Shown: positions 32,986 through 40,612 of the stretch, in pieces
Position numbering within the stretch: the first letter of the stretch is position 1
Layout: each line of letters starts with the position of its first letter
IMG/VR virus record: IMGVR_UViG_3300021962_000218
Coordinates: 1-42,466 of that record
Strand: one strand, 5' to 3'
DNA from: a virus
DNA: 42,466 bases
Program-made: the position numbers and the translations under genes
Notes under the pieces: model-generated
Databases searched by the model: none
What the model was told of the DNA's origin: nothing
Seen by the model: the letters and a program-made list of their open reading frames with translations, nothing else

Positions 32986-33182
32986 TTGATTCTCCTTACC
33001 GCCAGATACGTGACAGCAGCGAACGGTACTGCTGAACTGGGTTCCCCCGCAAAGATTGCCAATCCCACAGCGACAGCAAGTGCCGCCGGATACCCATTCG
33101 CTGAGCTGTACTTCTGGACTTCTTGAATGACTTGGATAGCTTTAGATCCTTTTCGTTTCTCTTCATCAGGCTGCGTCGCCAT
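32982..33182 (-). CDS. Small membrane protein (66 aa)
   Basis: Sixty-six residues with a charged N-terminal half and a hydrophobic C-terminal half of one or two short spans (YPAALAVAVGLAIFAG and VPFAAVTYLAV), ending in RRIK. GGAGG precedes ATG by 6 bases. It could be a second holin-type protein or an unrelated membrane factor. Confidence 0.6.
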   Translation of the reverse strand: MATQPDEEKRKGSKAIQVIQEVQKYSSANGYPAALAVAVGLAIFAGEPSSAVPFAAVTYLAVRRIK

Positions 33183-33348
33183 TGGCGCCCTCCTTAGCTA
33201 GTACATCGGCTGCGCTAGCTGCAATCTTGTCCGCGTCTGGAACCTCTAGCTCCACTAGCCGTGTGCGGATTAGCTCAAACGTCTTAGCCCAGGCAACAGC
33301 CAGGTCAAATGTCGTGAGCTTTTTCTTCGGTCGTGCCATCTGTGCCAT
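33166..33348 (-). CDS. Hypothetical protein (60 aa)
   Basis: A 60-residue, mainly helical protein with a basic N-terminus (ARPKKK). ATG 33348 is favoured because GGAGG lies 8 bases upstream; a TTG at 33363 is the alternative. It overlaps both neighbours, as do most genes in this tightly packed stretch. No function was recognised. Confidence 0.6.
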   Translation of the reverse strand: MAQMARPKKKLTTFDLAVAWAKTFELIRTRLVELEVPDADKIAASAADVLAKEGANGDAA

Positions 33349-33670
33349 GATCTTCTCCTCCAACTAGATCGAGGAAGTCGGACTCCTCGATAATAACTAC
33401 TACTCTTCGCTTGCCACCAGAACCTGGGGCATCCCCGACTACGAGCAGCGGAATCTGATCCGCCTTCCTTGGCACCGCTTGTAACCAGCGCCAATACTTT
33501 TCACTAAACATCTGGCCACACTTGGCCTGGATGTTGAACTGCCCGGCAGCTACATCCTCAGGCCCACCGTACTGGCCAACGCGCTTACCACCAAACTTCT
33601 TGGCGACCTCCCGCTCGAAGGCATTACCCCTCGAGCGGTTGAGCCTGCCTCGACGAGCAGCGTCACTCAC
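33305..33670 (-). CDS. Putative Holliday-junction-resolvase-like PD-(D/E)xK nuclease
   Basis: About 121 residues. SRGNAFEREVAKKFGGKRVGQYGGPEDVAAGQFNIQAKCG matches the start of PD-(D/E)xK nucleases of the phage resolvase type: an N-terminal Glu helix, a Gly-rich beta-turn, an acidic residue, then a strand with QxK where ExK is usual. GTG 33670 has AAGGAGG 6 bases upstream and overlaps the previous stop, which decides against longer frames. It lies with ERF, SSB-like and Cas4-like genes, so branch cleavage during recombination is likely. The Gln substitution could alter activity. Confidence 0.6.
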   Translation of the reverse strand: MSDAARRGRLNRSRGNAFEREVAKKFGGKRVGQYGGPEDVAAGQFNIQAKCGQMFSEKYWRWLQAVPRKADQIPLLVVGDAPGSGGKRRVVVIIEESDFLDLVGGEDHGTDGTTEEKAHDI

Positions 33671-34019
33671 CGATGGCCTCCTTGACTGCGTCAGGATAGG
33701 TGTCCTCCAGGAACACCGGCATCCCACGTCCGATGTACGCACCGGCGATGTTGTAGTCGAAGAACTCCGTGGCATCATCATAGGCTGAGCTAGCAAGCAC
33801 AGCTCGCTCCTCATCCGATGTGTTAACCCGGTTGCCAATCTCCTCGACGATATCGTTGGCGATGCTTTCGATGATCGACTTCTTGCTGTAGATGAAGATG
33901 AATACCTGCCCACCCTCAGTGAACTGCTGGCCTACGCCAATGATGCAGTCATCAAATCCATCAGCCTTCCATGCGTCGATGCTATCCACTAGCTTTAGCG
34001 AAAGCTCGCGCCTACCCAT
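33663..34019 (-). CDS. Hypothetical protein in recombination module (118 aa)
   Basis: A 118-residue acidic alpha/beta protein. The N-terminal half shows FDDCIIGVGQQFTEGGQVFIFIYSKKSIIESIANDI, a beta-hairpin followed by a helix. It is translationally linked to the SSB-like gene upstream and the resolvase-like gene downstream. I do not recognise the family. Confidence 0.65.
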   Translation of the reverse strand: MGRRELSLKLVDSIDAWKADGFDDCIIGVGQQFTEGGQVFIFIYSKKSIIESIANDIVEEIGNRVNTSDEERAVLASSAYDDATEFFDYNIAGAYIGRGMPVFLEDTYPDAVKEAIGE

Positions 34020-34392
34020 TGCGCTTACGCAGTGGGCCGTACTTCAAGGGCGAGATGTCTGACACCAACATGGTGTAGTACTGCTTACCCTGGTACTCCC
34101 GGTCCTCATTCAGAGAGCCGACAACGTGTACGTTAGGACGCGGGTCCTTCTCCTGCGAGATGGCCCAGTCATACACCTTCTGTGCATGGTCCCGGCCCTC
34201 AGCGTCAAAGAACCGAAGCGTAACGTACGCGTAACGGTCAGGCGCTGCGGATGACTTGTCCGTATCAAGCCACTCATCATACGCCGGTGTCTGAATGCTT
34301 CCGTAAACTTCTAGGTAATCATTACCATTCTTAGATGTCTTGATTACCGGTGCCTTCTTATCACTCATCCATAGATCAAGTCGTGATGCCAT
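34012..34392 (-). CDS. Single-stranded DNA-binding-like (OB-fold) protein
   Basis: A 126-residue protein with a beta-rich pattern: short strands with KNGNDYLEVYGSI, DRYAYVTLRFFD, PNVHVVGSLNEDREYQGKQYYTMLVSDI. Residue spacing and the VxGxL-then-YQGKxY order resemble OB-fold SSB proteins, though the usual acidic tail is missing. It sits immediately after the ERF annealing gene, whose substrate is SSB-coated DNA. The assignment is from pattern and context. Confidence 0.6.
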   Translation of the reverse strand: MASRLDLWMSDKKAPVIKTSKNGNDYLEVYGSIQTPAYDEWLDTDKSSAAPDRYAYVTLRFFDAEGRDHAQKVYDWAISQEKDPRPNVHVVGSLNEDREYQGKQYYTMLVSDISPLKYGPLRKRNG

Positions 34393-34940
34393 TAGAATTC
34401 AAACTCCTCTCCAATGACCGCCTTCTTAACGGGGTCAGTCTCAGCCTTCTTACTAGTGGCAGGCTTATGTACCACACCGTCGAATAGATCCTTAGCCTTA
34501 GCTGAGATGAGCTCTTCGTCCGACTTGTGGTCAGCCTCAGGGTCATCGCCAGTTGGGATAAGGAACGCAGTGAGCAGCGCATACTTCAATGCGCCGGTAG
34601 CTGCCTTATACGCAGCCTTGTCGCCGCTGTCTGCACCAGTACCAATGGACTGGAACTCAAGCGTCTCACCGCTATCACCGTCAACGAGTCGCCACGTGTA
34701 CCGAACGGTAAGCAGTGACTGCGTACCCTTAGGTGTGAGGCCCTCGCTGATGACGTCAATGTTAACAGGCAGCATCGCAACGTTGAGCTTGCCCAGCTCA
34801 TGTCGAACTACCTTGGCCACGTCGGTGGCCTGAACGAACTTGTATCCCTGAGAAGTGTTGGTACCACCCTTGTTGATGTACTCAACTGCCTGCATGATCA
34901 TTGCCACCTTGGTGGCTAGGTTAAGCTTCTCTTCTGCCAT
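34392..34940 (-). CDS. ERF-family single-strand annealing protein
   Basis: A 182-residue protein of the ERF recombinase family. The N-terminal core (LATKVAMIMQAVEYINKGG...GYKFVQATDVAK) and the signature GTGADSGDKAAYKAATGALKYALLTAFLIPTGDDPE are diagnostic. The C-terminal ~40 residues are a charged, flexible tail ending GEEFEF, a likely SSB-contact or regulatory tail. It anneals complementary single strands during phage recombination and concatemer formation. The gene follows the Cas4-like nuclease at one base, an exonuclease-annealase pair. Confidence 0.9.
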   Translation of the reverse strand: MAEEKLNLATKVAMIMQAVEYINKGGTNTSQGYKFVQATDVAKVVRHELGKLNVAMLPVNIDVISEGLTPKGTQSLLTVRYTWRLVDGDSGETLEFQSIGTGADSGDKAAYKAATGALKYALLTAFLIPTGDDPEADHKSDEELISAKAKDLFDGVVHKPATSKKAETDPVKKAVIGEEFEF

Positions 34941-34941
34941 A

Positions 34942-35622
34942 CTACCCCCTGCACTTTGTTAGCCATTGGCAACCTGCACATGGCCACATCTTATTTGGGT
35001 TCTTGCCCTCCGGCACCGGCAGCCGGAACGGAATCCGCCCCTGCTCCTTAAACTTATTGCCGACCTCGAGAACCCTTAGAGCCCTATCATACCACTCCCT
35101 GTCAAGAGCATACTCACTAATCAGGAAGTCATCCTTGCTAACATAGACCACTCGAGCTGCGACCTTGACACTTGGGTCCAGCGTACGCTCAAGGGCCATA
35201 GCGTAGCTGGCTGCCTGGATGGCATGCTCAGGCTTCGGACCCTTCAGGTACTTGAACCCATTGGAGTTCATCGACTTCATCTCGATGACCTCAAGCTGGC
35301 CGCTCTCCTTCCATTGAACAAGGTGGTCGATGTTGCCGGAGAAGTCGTACTCCTCGATGGTTACTGGCACCTCAGACTTAAAGACTGAGAACATGCCGGA
35401 CGACTTGAGGTTCCTCTCGAAAGCCTCAGCGATGACGTGCCCCTGCTCGAAGATACGGTACAGCCTATCCTCAAAAGGATTGGTGACCGGCTCGCCTGTT
35501 GCCTCGTAGTACTGTTGACGTAGGCACGAGCCAAGCTTACTGCCGCGGAAGAACGTCGACGACGGTCGATCCTTTCGGTTGGCCTTTAGCCCTGTGTCAA
35601 ACGCCTTTGCTATCGATTCCAT
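34942..35622 (-). CDS. Cas4-like PD-(D/E)xK nuclease with iron-sulfur cysteines
   Basis: A 226-residue protein with four cysteines placed as in Cas4/AddB-type nucleases: Cys33 in GSCLRQQYYE and Cys215, Cys218, Cys224 in CAGCQWLTKC. The nuclease core has His62, Asp99 (GNIDHLV) and Glu114-x-Lys116 (VIEMKS). Such proteins are metal-dependent DNA exonucleases stabilised by a 4Fe-4S cluster. With ERF next to it, the likely job is resecting DNA ends to single strands. No cas genes or CRISPR array were seen, so this is a replication/recombination enzyme. AGGAGG precedes ATG. Confidence 0.85.
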   Translation of the reverse strand: MESIAKAFDTGLKANRKDRPSSTFFRGSKLGSCLRQQYYEATGEPVTNPFEDRLYRIFEQGHVIAEAFERNLKSSGMFSVFKSEVPVTIEEYDFSGNIDHLVQWKESGQLEVIEMKSMNSNGFKYLKGPKPEHAIQAASYAMALERTLDPSVKVAARVVYVSKDDFLISEYALDREWYDRALRVLEVGNKFKEQGRIPFRLPVPEGKNPNKMWPCAGCQWLTKCRG

Positions 35623-35632
35623 GAACCCTCCT

Positions 35633-35675
35633 AAAACTATAAGATCCCCAGTGGATCTCGTCCACTGAGGATCTT
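35633..35675 (-). terminator. Intrinsic terminator before Cas4-like gene
   Basis: On the minus strand AAGATCCTCAGTGG (35675-35662) pairs over 14 bp, with one G-U pair, with CCACTGGGGATCTT (35654-35641) around 7 bases, followed by ATAGTTTT. It lies between the C39-like gene stop and the Cas4-like gene start, so it probably limits read-through into the recombination module. Confidence 0.75.
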
Positions 35676-35699
35676 ACATCACCCCACATAGGGCGTCAA
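35671..35699 (-). promoter_or_regulatory. Candidate sigma-70-type promoter for recombination module
   Basis: On the minus strand TTGACG (35699-35694) and TAAGAT (35676-35671) are separated by exactly 17 bases. The -10 box overlaps the first arm of the terminator hairpin, so this would re-initiate transcription where upstream transcripts end. The arrangement is good, but partly dictated by the hairpin sequence. Confidence 0.5.
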
Positions 35700-35706
35700 G
35701 TCTGTC

Positions 35707-36291
35707 TCACTTCTTTGTTGCGATTAGGCACCTCTTGTGAGGCATGTCCCCCTTCGAGCGGGCGATCTGCTTGATCTGCGCCCAGGTTGCCGGCACTGCG
35801 TACTCCTCGTTGCCCTTGCCGCTCATGGTAGGGTCGGCCCACTCGTAGCCATCCGCCGTCTTAACAGCGCATGTCATGTGGCCATAGGTGCTACCAGGCT
35901 TGCGCTTCTGGTGTTCGGTGTGCCACTTGCTCATGCGTACATCAGGGTAGTTCTTAGCCTGCTGTACGTTAATGAGGATCACGGCGCCCTTCTCGACAGC
36001 AGCTTCAACTGCTGACCAGTTCTTAGGCCACGTTACTTTTAGGCCAGCCAGTGGCCCAGCCTTTACTAGCTGGGACAGCGAGCTAGGATCTGGCAGGCCA
36101 TCGCGGTCGTGCCGCCCTACCTTCTCCCCCCACTTAACAGCATCGAACGACGTGTACTTAGACCCTGTCAAATGGTTAGCTGCACAGGCCAGCGTGGCCC
36201 ATGCGCAGTCATCCATCCAGTTGTCTAGCACAGTCTTCGTGCCCTTGCCCTCGATGTTATCCGTCTGAGTTACGATCTTAAGCTTGCTCAT
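35707..36291 (-). CDS. C39-like cysteine peptidase (possible lysis enzyme)
   Basis: A 194-residue protein with a papain-like triad pattern: Cys29 in WMDDCAWATLACAANHLTG, His138 in STYGHMTCAV and Asp153 in YEWADPTM. This matches the C39_2/papain-like fold found in cell-wall amidases and endopeptidases and in some processing proteases. No signal peptide is present, as usual for an endolysin that relies on a holin. It could be the endolysin of this phage or an intracellular peptidase; no cell-wall-binding domain is visible. The ATG overlaps the HAD gene stop (ATGA). Confidence 0.7.
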   Translation of the reverse strand: MSKLKIVTQTDNIEGKGTKTVLDNWMDDCAWATLACAANHLTGSKYTSFDAVKWGEKVGRHDRDGLPDPSSLSQLVKAGPLAGLKVTWPKNWSAVEAAVEKGAVILINVQQAKNYPDVRMSKWHTEHQKRKPGSTYGHMTCAVKTADGYEWADPTMSGKGNEEYAVPATWAQIKQIARSKGDMPHKRCLIATKK

Positions 36292-36656
36292 ACTTTTCCT
36301 TTCTCCAAAATGAGGCGAACAATATCTAGCCAGTTGTCTGAGAACCTAAGCCCACGGTCATCTACATACGCCATGGCCGGTGGCTTCCCTTTGCCGGTAT
36401 AGATCTCGTCGTATGGAATTTCCCAATGGTCAAGCAGATTGACCATCTCGTTCTCTCTTTCGATCTTATCCTGCCACTTGTCCCATGACCTGGCAGAATG
36501 GATTACGATCCTATACCCTTGCTCCCTCAACATATGGAGTCCCTCTACGCAATCCTTAGCAGGGACCAAAGTGCCGAAGACCCTGACGACAATCGTGTCG
36601 TCAAAGTCAACGGCAATGGTCCGGTCAAAGTGCGACTGCACTTCGTCTTCGGTCAT
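36288..36656 (-). CDS. HAD-superfamily phosphatase
   Basis: A 122-residue protein with the catalytic DFDDT motif at residues 17-21 (Asp17 nucleophile, Asp19 acid/base), motif II Ser in IVIHSARS and the late acidic pair in AYVDDRG. The small size and lack of a cap domain fit phage HAD proteins acting on nucleotides or polynucleotide ends. It overlaps the exonuclease gene upstream and the C39-like gene downstream. The substrate is unknown. Confidence 0.85.
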   Translation of the reverse strand: MTEDEVQSHFDRTIAVDFDDTIVVRVFGTLVPAKDCVEGLHMLREQGYRIVIHSARSWDKWQDKIERENEMVNLLDHWEIPYDEIYTGKGKPPAMAYVDDRGLRFSDNWLDIVRLILEKGKV

Positions 36657-37369
36657 CGGTGAAGGATGTGCACCATCGGCTTAAGCTTGGCATACACGTC
36701 ACGGAGAACCAAGACGTCTGCCTCGCAGTGCTCGATGATCTTCGCGTACTTGGCCTTATCGCCGTGGTCCGCATCGTCCCACGTGCGTGGGTCAAGCGGG
36801 GTCTTCGAGTTCTGAACACCGAAGTACTTCGATACGTTCTCAAGGGACTTACGTCCGATAGAGATCGATGAACCTGAGGCCTTATACATAAGGTCCAAGT
36901 GCATGCGTGGCTCGTACGGTCGCATGTTGTGATACAACAGTCGAGCGTTCAGTACCGGTACGTCGAACAGCTTCGAGTTCCAACCAACGATCACATCGAA
37001 GGTATCAAGGTACTCGCAGTAAGCCTTGACTAGAACGCTGTCGTCCTGCCAATTCTTACCTGGGTGTGTGTCGTGGCTGTACGTAACCACGTTACCGAAT
37101 GAGTCCGCCACCGATCCGCATAGCACACGGCGCCAGTTGCTGAACGTCGACTCGATGTCGAAGAACGCAATCTTGATCCCGACGAAGTCGGGTGTCTTCT
37201 CCTTGCTATGGCGAGCTGGTAAGAAGTCCTCCGGGATGCTTGCCACGTAGCGCTTGTGAAACTTCTGGACCTGATCCTTGCTCATGTTGAGCATCTCACC
37301 AATCTTGGTGAAGGACAAGCCGTCTTCCTTGAGCGCACCTACGCGCTCTACTAGGTTGGCCTTTGCCAT
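36653..37369 (-). CDS. DnaQ-like 3'-5' exonuclease with N-terminal HTH
   Basis: A 238-residue protein. Residues about 17-45 form a helix-turn-helix (LSFTKIGEMLNMSKDQVQKFHK). The rest is a DEDD exonuclease: FFDIEST (Asp71, Glu73), IVGWNSKLFDVPVL (Asp136) and IIEHCEADVLVL (Asp218 with His214). The domain resembles the proofreading domain of family B polymerases, but no polymerase domain follows and no gene for one was found. It could proofread for a host polymerase or trim ends in recombination. GGAGG precedes ATG. Confidence 0.8.
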   Translation of the reverse strand: MAKANLVERVGALKEDGLSFTKIGEMLNMSKDQVQKFHKRYVASIPEDFLPARHSKEKTPDFVGIKIAFFDIESTFSNWRRVLCGSVADSFGNVVTYSHDTHPGKNWQDDSVLVKAYCEYLDTFDVIVGWNSKLFDVPVLNARLLYHNMRPYEPRMHLDLMYKASGSSISIGRKSLENVSKYFGVQNSKTPLDPRTWDDADHGDKAKYAKIIEHCEADVLVLRDVYAKLKPMVHILHR

Positions 37370-37593
37370 TAGTTACCTCCGTTTGTCAAGGCTTCGTACA
37401 CCTTGGCTACCAGGGTTAGCACGCCTCCTAAAATGGAAGCAATGATCCCTGCACGCCACTTTACATCAAGCTGGTTGTCCTGTCTTGCCCTACGCACAGC
37501 CCTTGCCCCGGCAGATTCGACCTCAACCTCACGCAACCGGGCGTCAATGTCGTCGAGCCTGGACAGTAGGATTTCAAACTGACCCCTGGTCAT
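37369..37593 (-). CDS. Small coiled-coil membrane protein (XhlA-like)
   Basis: A 74-residue protein with an amphipathic N-terminal helix (LLSRLDDIDARLREVEVE) and one C-terminal membrane span (AGIIASILGGVLTLVAKVYEAL). This coiled-coil-then-span layout resembles XhlA-type haemolysin/holin accessory proteins. The start overlaps the end of the tail hub gene and the stop overlaps the exonuclease start. It may assist lysis or be a membrane anchor. Confidence 0.6.
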   Translation of the reverse strand: MTRGQFEILLSRLDDIDARLREVEVESAGARAVRRARQDNQLDVKWRAGIIASILGGVLTLVAKVYEALTNGGN

Positions 37594-39761
37594 AGGTTGA
37601 ATCTCTCTGGCCTGTTGTTGATGCGTGGGGCGTTAGGCCTTGCCGTTCCTGATGAGCCTGTCCTTGGCGGGGTAGGCGCAGTCCTAGGCTTAGGATTTGG
37701 CGGCGTAGGTACAGTTGCTGGAGTGGTCGGTCCTGGGTCAGGGGTTGGGGCAGGAGCAGCATCCCAGGTAATGGCTGGCCCCTTGAACTTGGTAGGCTTA
37801 ACCAGGTCAAGGACTAGCTTCTCTGTGCCGTCGATCTTTGCTGTCCACTCCATGCCGCCTACGTTATAGTTACCTTCCAGCTGGTCGCCGCCAACGGTGG
37901 CACTCTTCCGCCTGACTACAACCTTAACGGTCTCGCCAAGCTTGGGCGTACCGGTTACACCGATAGGGCCATATAGGTCTGTCCGCAAAGACACCTTGAT
38001 AGCCTGAACGTCTGCGTCTGTGCCGTAGTCATTGATGATACCATTGGCATGGTTGGTTGCAGCCTGGGCGGAAAGGAACCCACCCTGTGCAATGACAGAT
38101 GGCAGGGCAGGGCTTGATGATGTAACGCTAGCCTCCTTGACAACTGACCCCTTGGTCTTAGAACCTGAAGCTCCTTCAGTACTGGCACCGATCAGGAAGT
38201 CGGTGGTTGGGATGACCCTGGCAGAGGTAATCTTCTTGCTTCTCTTGTTTGTTACATTGAAGTCCCTGATCTGGCCTGGGTAGATAAGCGTCGCTTGTGG
38301 GTTGGACGAGACAGAGTAGTTTATACTCAGCTTCTTACCGTCGGAAGCGCCGGAGGGAACCCCATAGAAGTTAAAGACAACCTTTTCCCCGTTAGACCTA
38401 GACCCCATTTCGATGTCAGCTAGATCACGCATAAACTCTACTGGTCCTTGCCCGGCAGAAACGTAAGGATGAATAGTTGTTGGATTAGTACCTAGATGTT
38501 CTAGTGACATAAACTTAGTAAGAGGTAGTGGGGCGGGGGTGATGCCGGGGTAATCATCTTCCCTATTCATAACGTTGGCAGGGTCAGTCAAATCCAATAG
38601 GTCAATGAAAGCCTCTTTAATGTTATTTGTCTGAAGCCCAGCTGTGAAGATAGACTCCGGAGCCCTAGTCGTGGCACCCCAGATCGTTTGATTGAATGCA
38701 CCAGTAGACGCGGTAAGTCGTCCCTGATAGTATGGTGTTACATAGAACTCATAACTAACGCCTTCAGACAGGACAGACAAGGTCCTGTTTAGGTCTGTTC
38801 CTGTGTGGTCCTCAGTGCCAGAGTCATAGTTAGATACCGGTCGAAGCTTGACGTTAAAGTTAAGAGCTCCGTATCCACCGCTCGTATATCCAATGTCCAA
38901 TTGCCCTGCTGCAATGTAGACATCGAACTCTACCTTGGCAAGTGGACCGCCAGGGTTTGCTGAAATAATAAATCCGATCTGGCCCTTAGCCGAAGAGCTT
39001 GTCCCGATGGCAAAGTCCCCGTTGATAAGTTTTCCAGTTTCACCGTCCTGGAATTTGTTGGAGGATGCCGCTCTCCAAATATACATAGCTCCCTTTAGAA
39101 TGACTGTCCCTGTCTTAACTCCCGAGACCTCCTCGTACTCCACAGTCAGCGCATCCCTTGATCCGCTTGGCGGTGCGTCTCCTCCACCACCGCCTGCTGC
39201 CTGAGCCACTCCGGAATAGATCGATACCTTACCAACGTTTGGGTAGGTAGAGTCAGTAGTAGAGACAGCGAAGCTCTCAGATGCCCTAAGGCGATCTTTC
39301 GCGCTAGCTACTTCGATGACAGACTTAGGAGTAATGTCTGGAGTTGGTGCGGTGTTGTCAACTAAGATTGTTGTATCAGTGTTTGGGATTGCCTTGGCCC
39401 CAAGATCGGGGCCGTGGATGGGTGTGTAATACTTGTTGAACGTGGTCATGTAGTCAACGCCGGTAATCACTACCTCGTTTGGAGCTGCGTCATAGTCAGT
39501 AATAAACCCAGACTGGATTACGTCATAGGAGCTACCGTTCCAACGCTCGATAGAGTAGTGCTGGTTAATAGGGTCGATCAGCGGAAGTGCCGGGTGGTCA
39601 ACAGGTAGAGTGAAGTAGCATGATCCATTGTCGTTAGCGAACAGGCTAACGCCTACGTCCCTGGCGTCCTTGATTACAGCAACAACAGGGCCCTGCCAGA
39701 ATGGGTCAGCGGCATTGTATGCTGCTCGAGAGCGGATTACTACAATCGTTTTTGCCGGCAT
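37590..39761 (-). CDS. Tail hub / minor tail protein, Gp37-like
   Basis: A 723-residue protein. The N-terminal ~115 residues and the region from about 385 to 640 resemble the baseplate-hub fold of 'ReqiPepy6 Gp37-like' minor tail proteins (GFITDYDAAPNEVVITGVDYMTTFNKYY; later MRDLADIEMG and NYNVGGMEWT). Between them lies a Gly/Ser-rich inserted region (about 185-375) that may be a carbohydrate-binding or immunoglobulin-like domain. The last ~60 residues are Pro/Thr/Arg-rich and unstructured. It lies directly behind a Dit-like gene, the usual order. It probably forms the tip of a short tail and contacts the cell surface. Confidence 0.7.
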   Translation of the reverse strand: MPAKTIVVIRSRAAYNAADPFWQGPVVAVIKDARDVGVSLFANDNGSCYFTLPVDHPALPLIDPINQHYSIERWNGSSYDVIQSGFITDYDAAPNEVVITGVDYMTTFNKYYTPIHGPDLGAKAIPNTDTTILVDNTAPTPDITPKSVIEVASAKDRLRASESFAVSTTDSTYPNVGKVSIYSGVAQAAGGGGGDAPPSGSRDALTVEYEEVSGVKTGTVILKGAMYIWRAASSNKFQDGETGKLINGDFAIGTSSSAKGQIGFIISANPGGPLAKVEFDVYIAAGQLDIGYTSGGYGALNFNVKLRPVSNYDSGTEDHTGTDLNRTLSVLSEGVSYEFYVTPYYQGRLTASTGAFNQTIWGATTRAPESIFTAGLQTNNIKEAFIDLLDLTDPANVMNREDDYPGITPAPLPLTKFMSLEHLGTNPTTIHPYVSAGQGPVEFMRDLADIEMGSRSNGEKVVFNFYGVPSGASDGKKLSINYSVSSNPQATLIYPGQIRDFNVTNKRSKKITSARVIPTTDFLIGASTEGASGSKTKGSVVKEASVTSSSPALPSVIAQGGFLSAQAATNHANGIINDYGTDADVQAIKVSLRTDLYGPIGVTGTPKLGETVKVVVRRKSATVGGDQLEGNYNVGGMEWTAKIDGTEKLVLDLVKPTKFKGPAITWDAAPAPTPDPGPTTPATVPTPPNPKPRTAPTPPRTGSSGTARPNAPRINNRPERFNL

Positions 39762-40612
39762 TATAGGATTGCTTCCCTAATAGTAACCGTTACCGTCTCG
39801 CCAGCCTGTCCGACTATGGTTACGGACGTATTGCCAGGTGCTAGACTAAAGAACTCGTAGGATGTTAGGGTAGATGAGCTAGTAGATCCAGCATCCTTAA
39901 ACGTGTCTGTAACGTTAGTTGATACACCTGTGTGCTCAACCGTGTTTCCGCTACGAGAGAACGACACGGTGCTAAGTGACGTTACGTTCCAAGTAACCGT
40001 TGGCCAGGCAACAGTTGTCCCGGTATTGGAGATAGTAAGAGTTCCACTACCAACCCTAGAAAAAGTAGACTCTGTTTCAAAATACTTGTACGGGTCTTCA
40101 GCCATAAGGCTTACACTGCACCGGACCGAGTACCCCCTAGACGAGTCTCCAGCAGAAGATGATGAGTCTGTAACGAAGCGCGGCAATGCCATAGGCCTTA
40201 CCATCATGTACAGGCTGTATGATCCTGACGCCTTAGGCTGGCTGAATGACAGCTTGCGCTTGCCATCTGCGTCTAGGGCTGGGTAGGTTCCGGTGTTGGC
40301 AGCTTTCGGCTGGGCCTGCAACGCTGCAGTCAGCGCGGTAATCTTATCCCAGAAATCCCCATAAGAACTTCCGTACACGGACATGACAATGTTAATGGAG
40401 CGAGCAGACAGGTAAGGGTCATAGCTATCCACACCGTCTACTAGAGGGGTGTCCTCAGTGAAGGCGGTGATTGGCACCGACGAGAAGTCTACCTGTTCAA
40501 TCAGGTACCCTGACATAGGAGCAGAGCCAATGGTGTCAGGGTCTCGCAGGCTATTGATGTCCAGTGGTGCGGCCCCAGGCCGCTGGATAGTTACTGCTGC
40601 GCTAAGATCCAT
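39761..40612 (-). CDS. Distal-tail (Dit)-like protein
   Basis: A 283-residue beta-rich protein. The N-terminal half carries the ring-forming pattern, and a VRPMALPRFV...VRCSVSLMAEDPYKYF block in the middle is typical of Dit-like tail proteins. The C-terminal ~100 residues are Ser/Thr-rich beta-sandwich-like (galectin-like in the family) with a possible adhesion role. Starts and stops overlap neighbours by TAATG. Such a protein is more familiar from long-tailed phages, so its presence without a tail tube gene is notable. Confidence 0.7.
   Translation of the reverse strand: MDLSAAVTIQRPGAAPLDINSLRDPDTIGSAPMSGYLIEQVDFSSVPITAFTEDTPLVDGVDSYDPYLSARSINIVMSVYGSSYGDFWDKITALTAALQAQPKAANTGTYPALDADGKRKLSFSQPKASGSYSLYMMVRPMALPRFVTDSSSSAGDSSRGYSVRCSVSLMAEDPYKYFETESTFSRVGSGTLTISNTGTTVAWPTVTWNVTSLSTVSFSRSGNTVEHTGVSTNVTDTFKDAGSTSSSTLTSYEFFSLAPGNTSVTIVGQAGETVTVTIREAIL

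Noticed and set aside
33671-33913. Longer N-terminus for the resolvase-like gene
   Set aside because: The extension overlaps the preceding gene in another frame and has Ser/Arg-rich low-quality sequence; GTG 33670 has an ideal ribosome site.
34942-35622. Cas4 as part of a CRISPR system
   Set aside because: No other cas gene and no repeat-spacer array were seen; context is ERF recombination.
36653-37369. Family B DNA polymerase
   Set aside because: Only the exonuclease motifs are present and the gene ends at 238 residues, with no polymerase motifs in the neighbouring genes.
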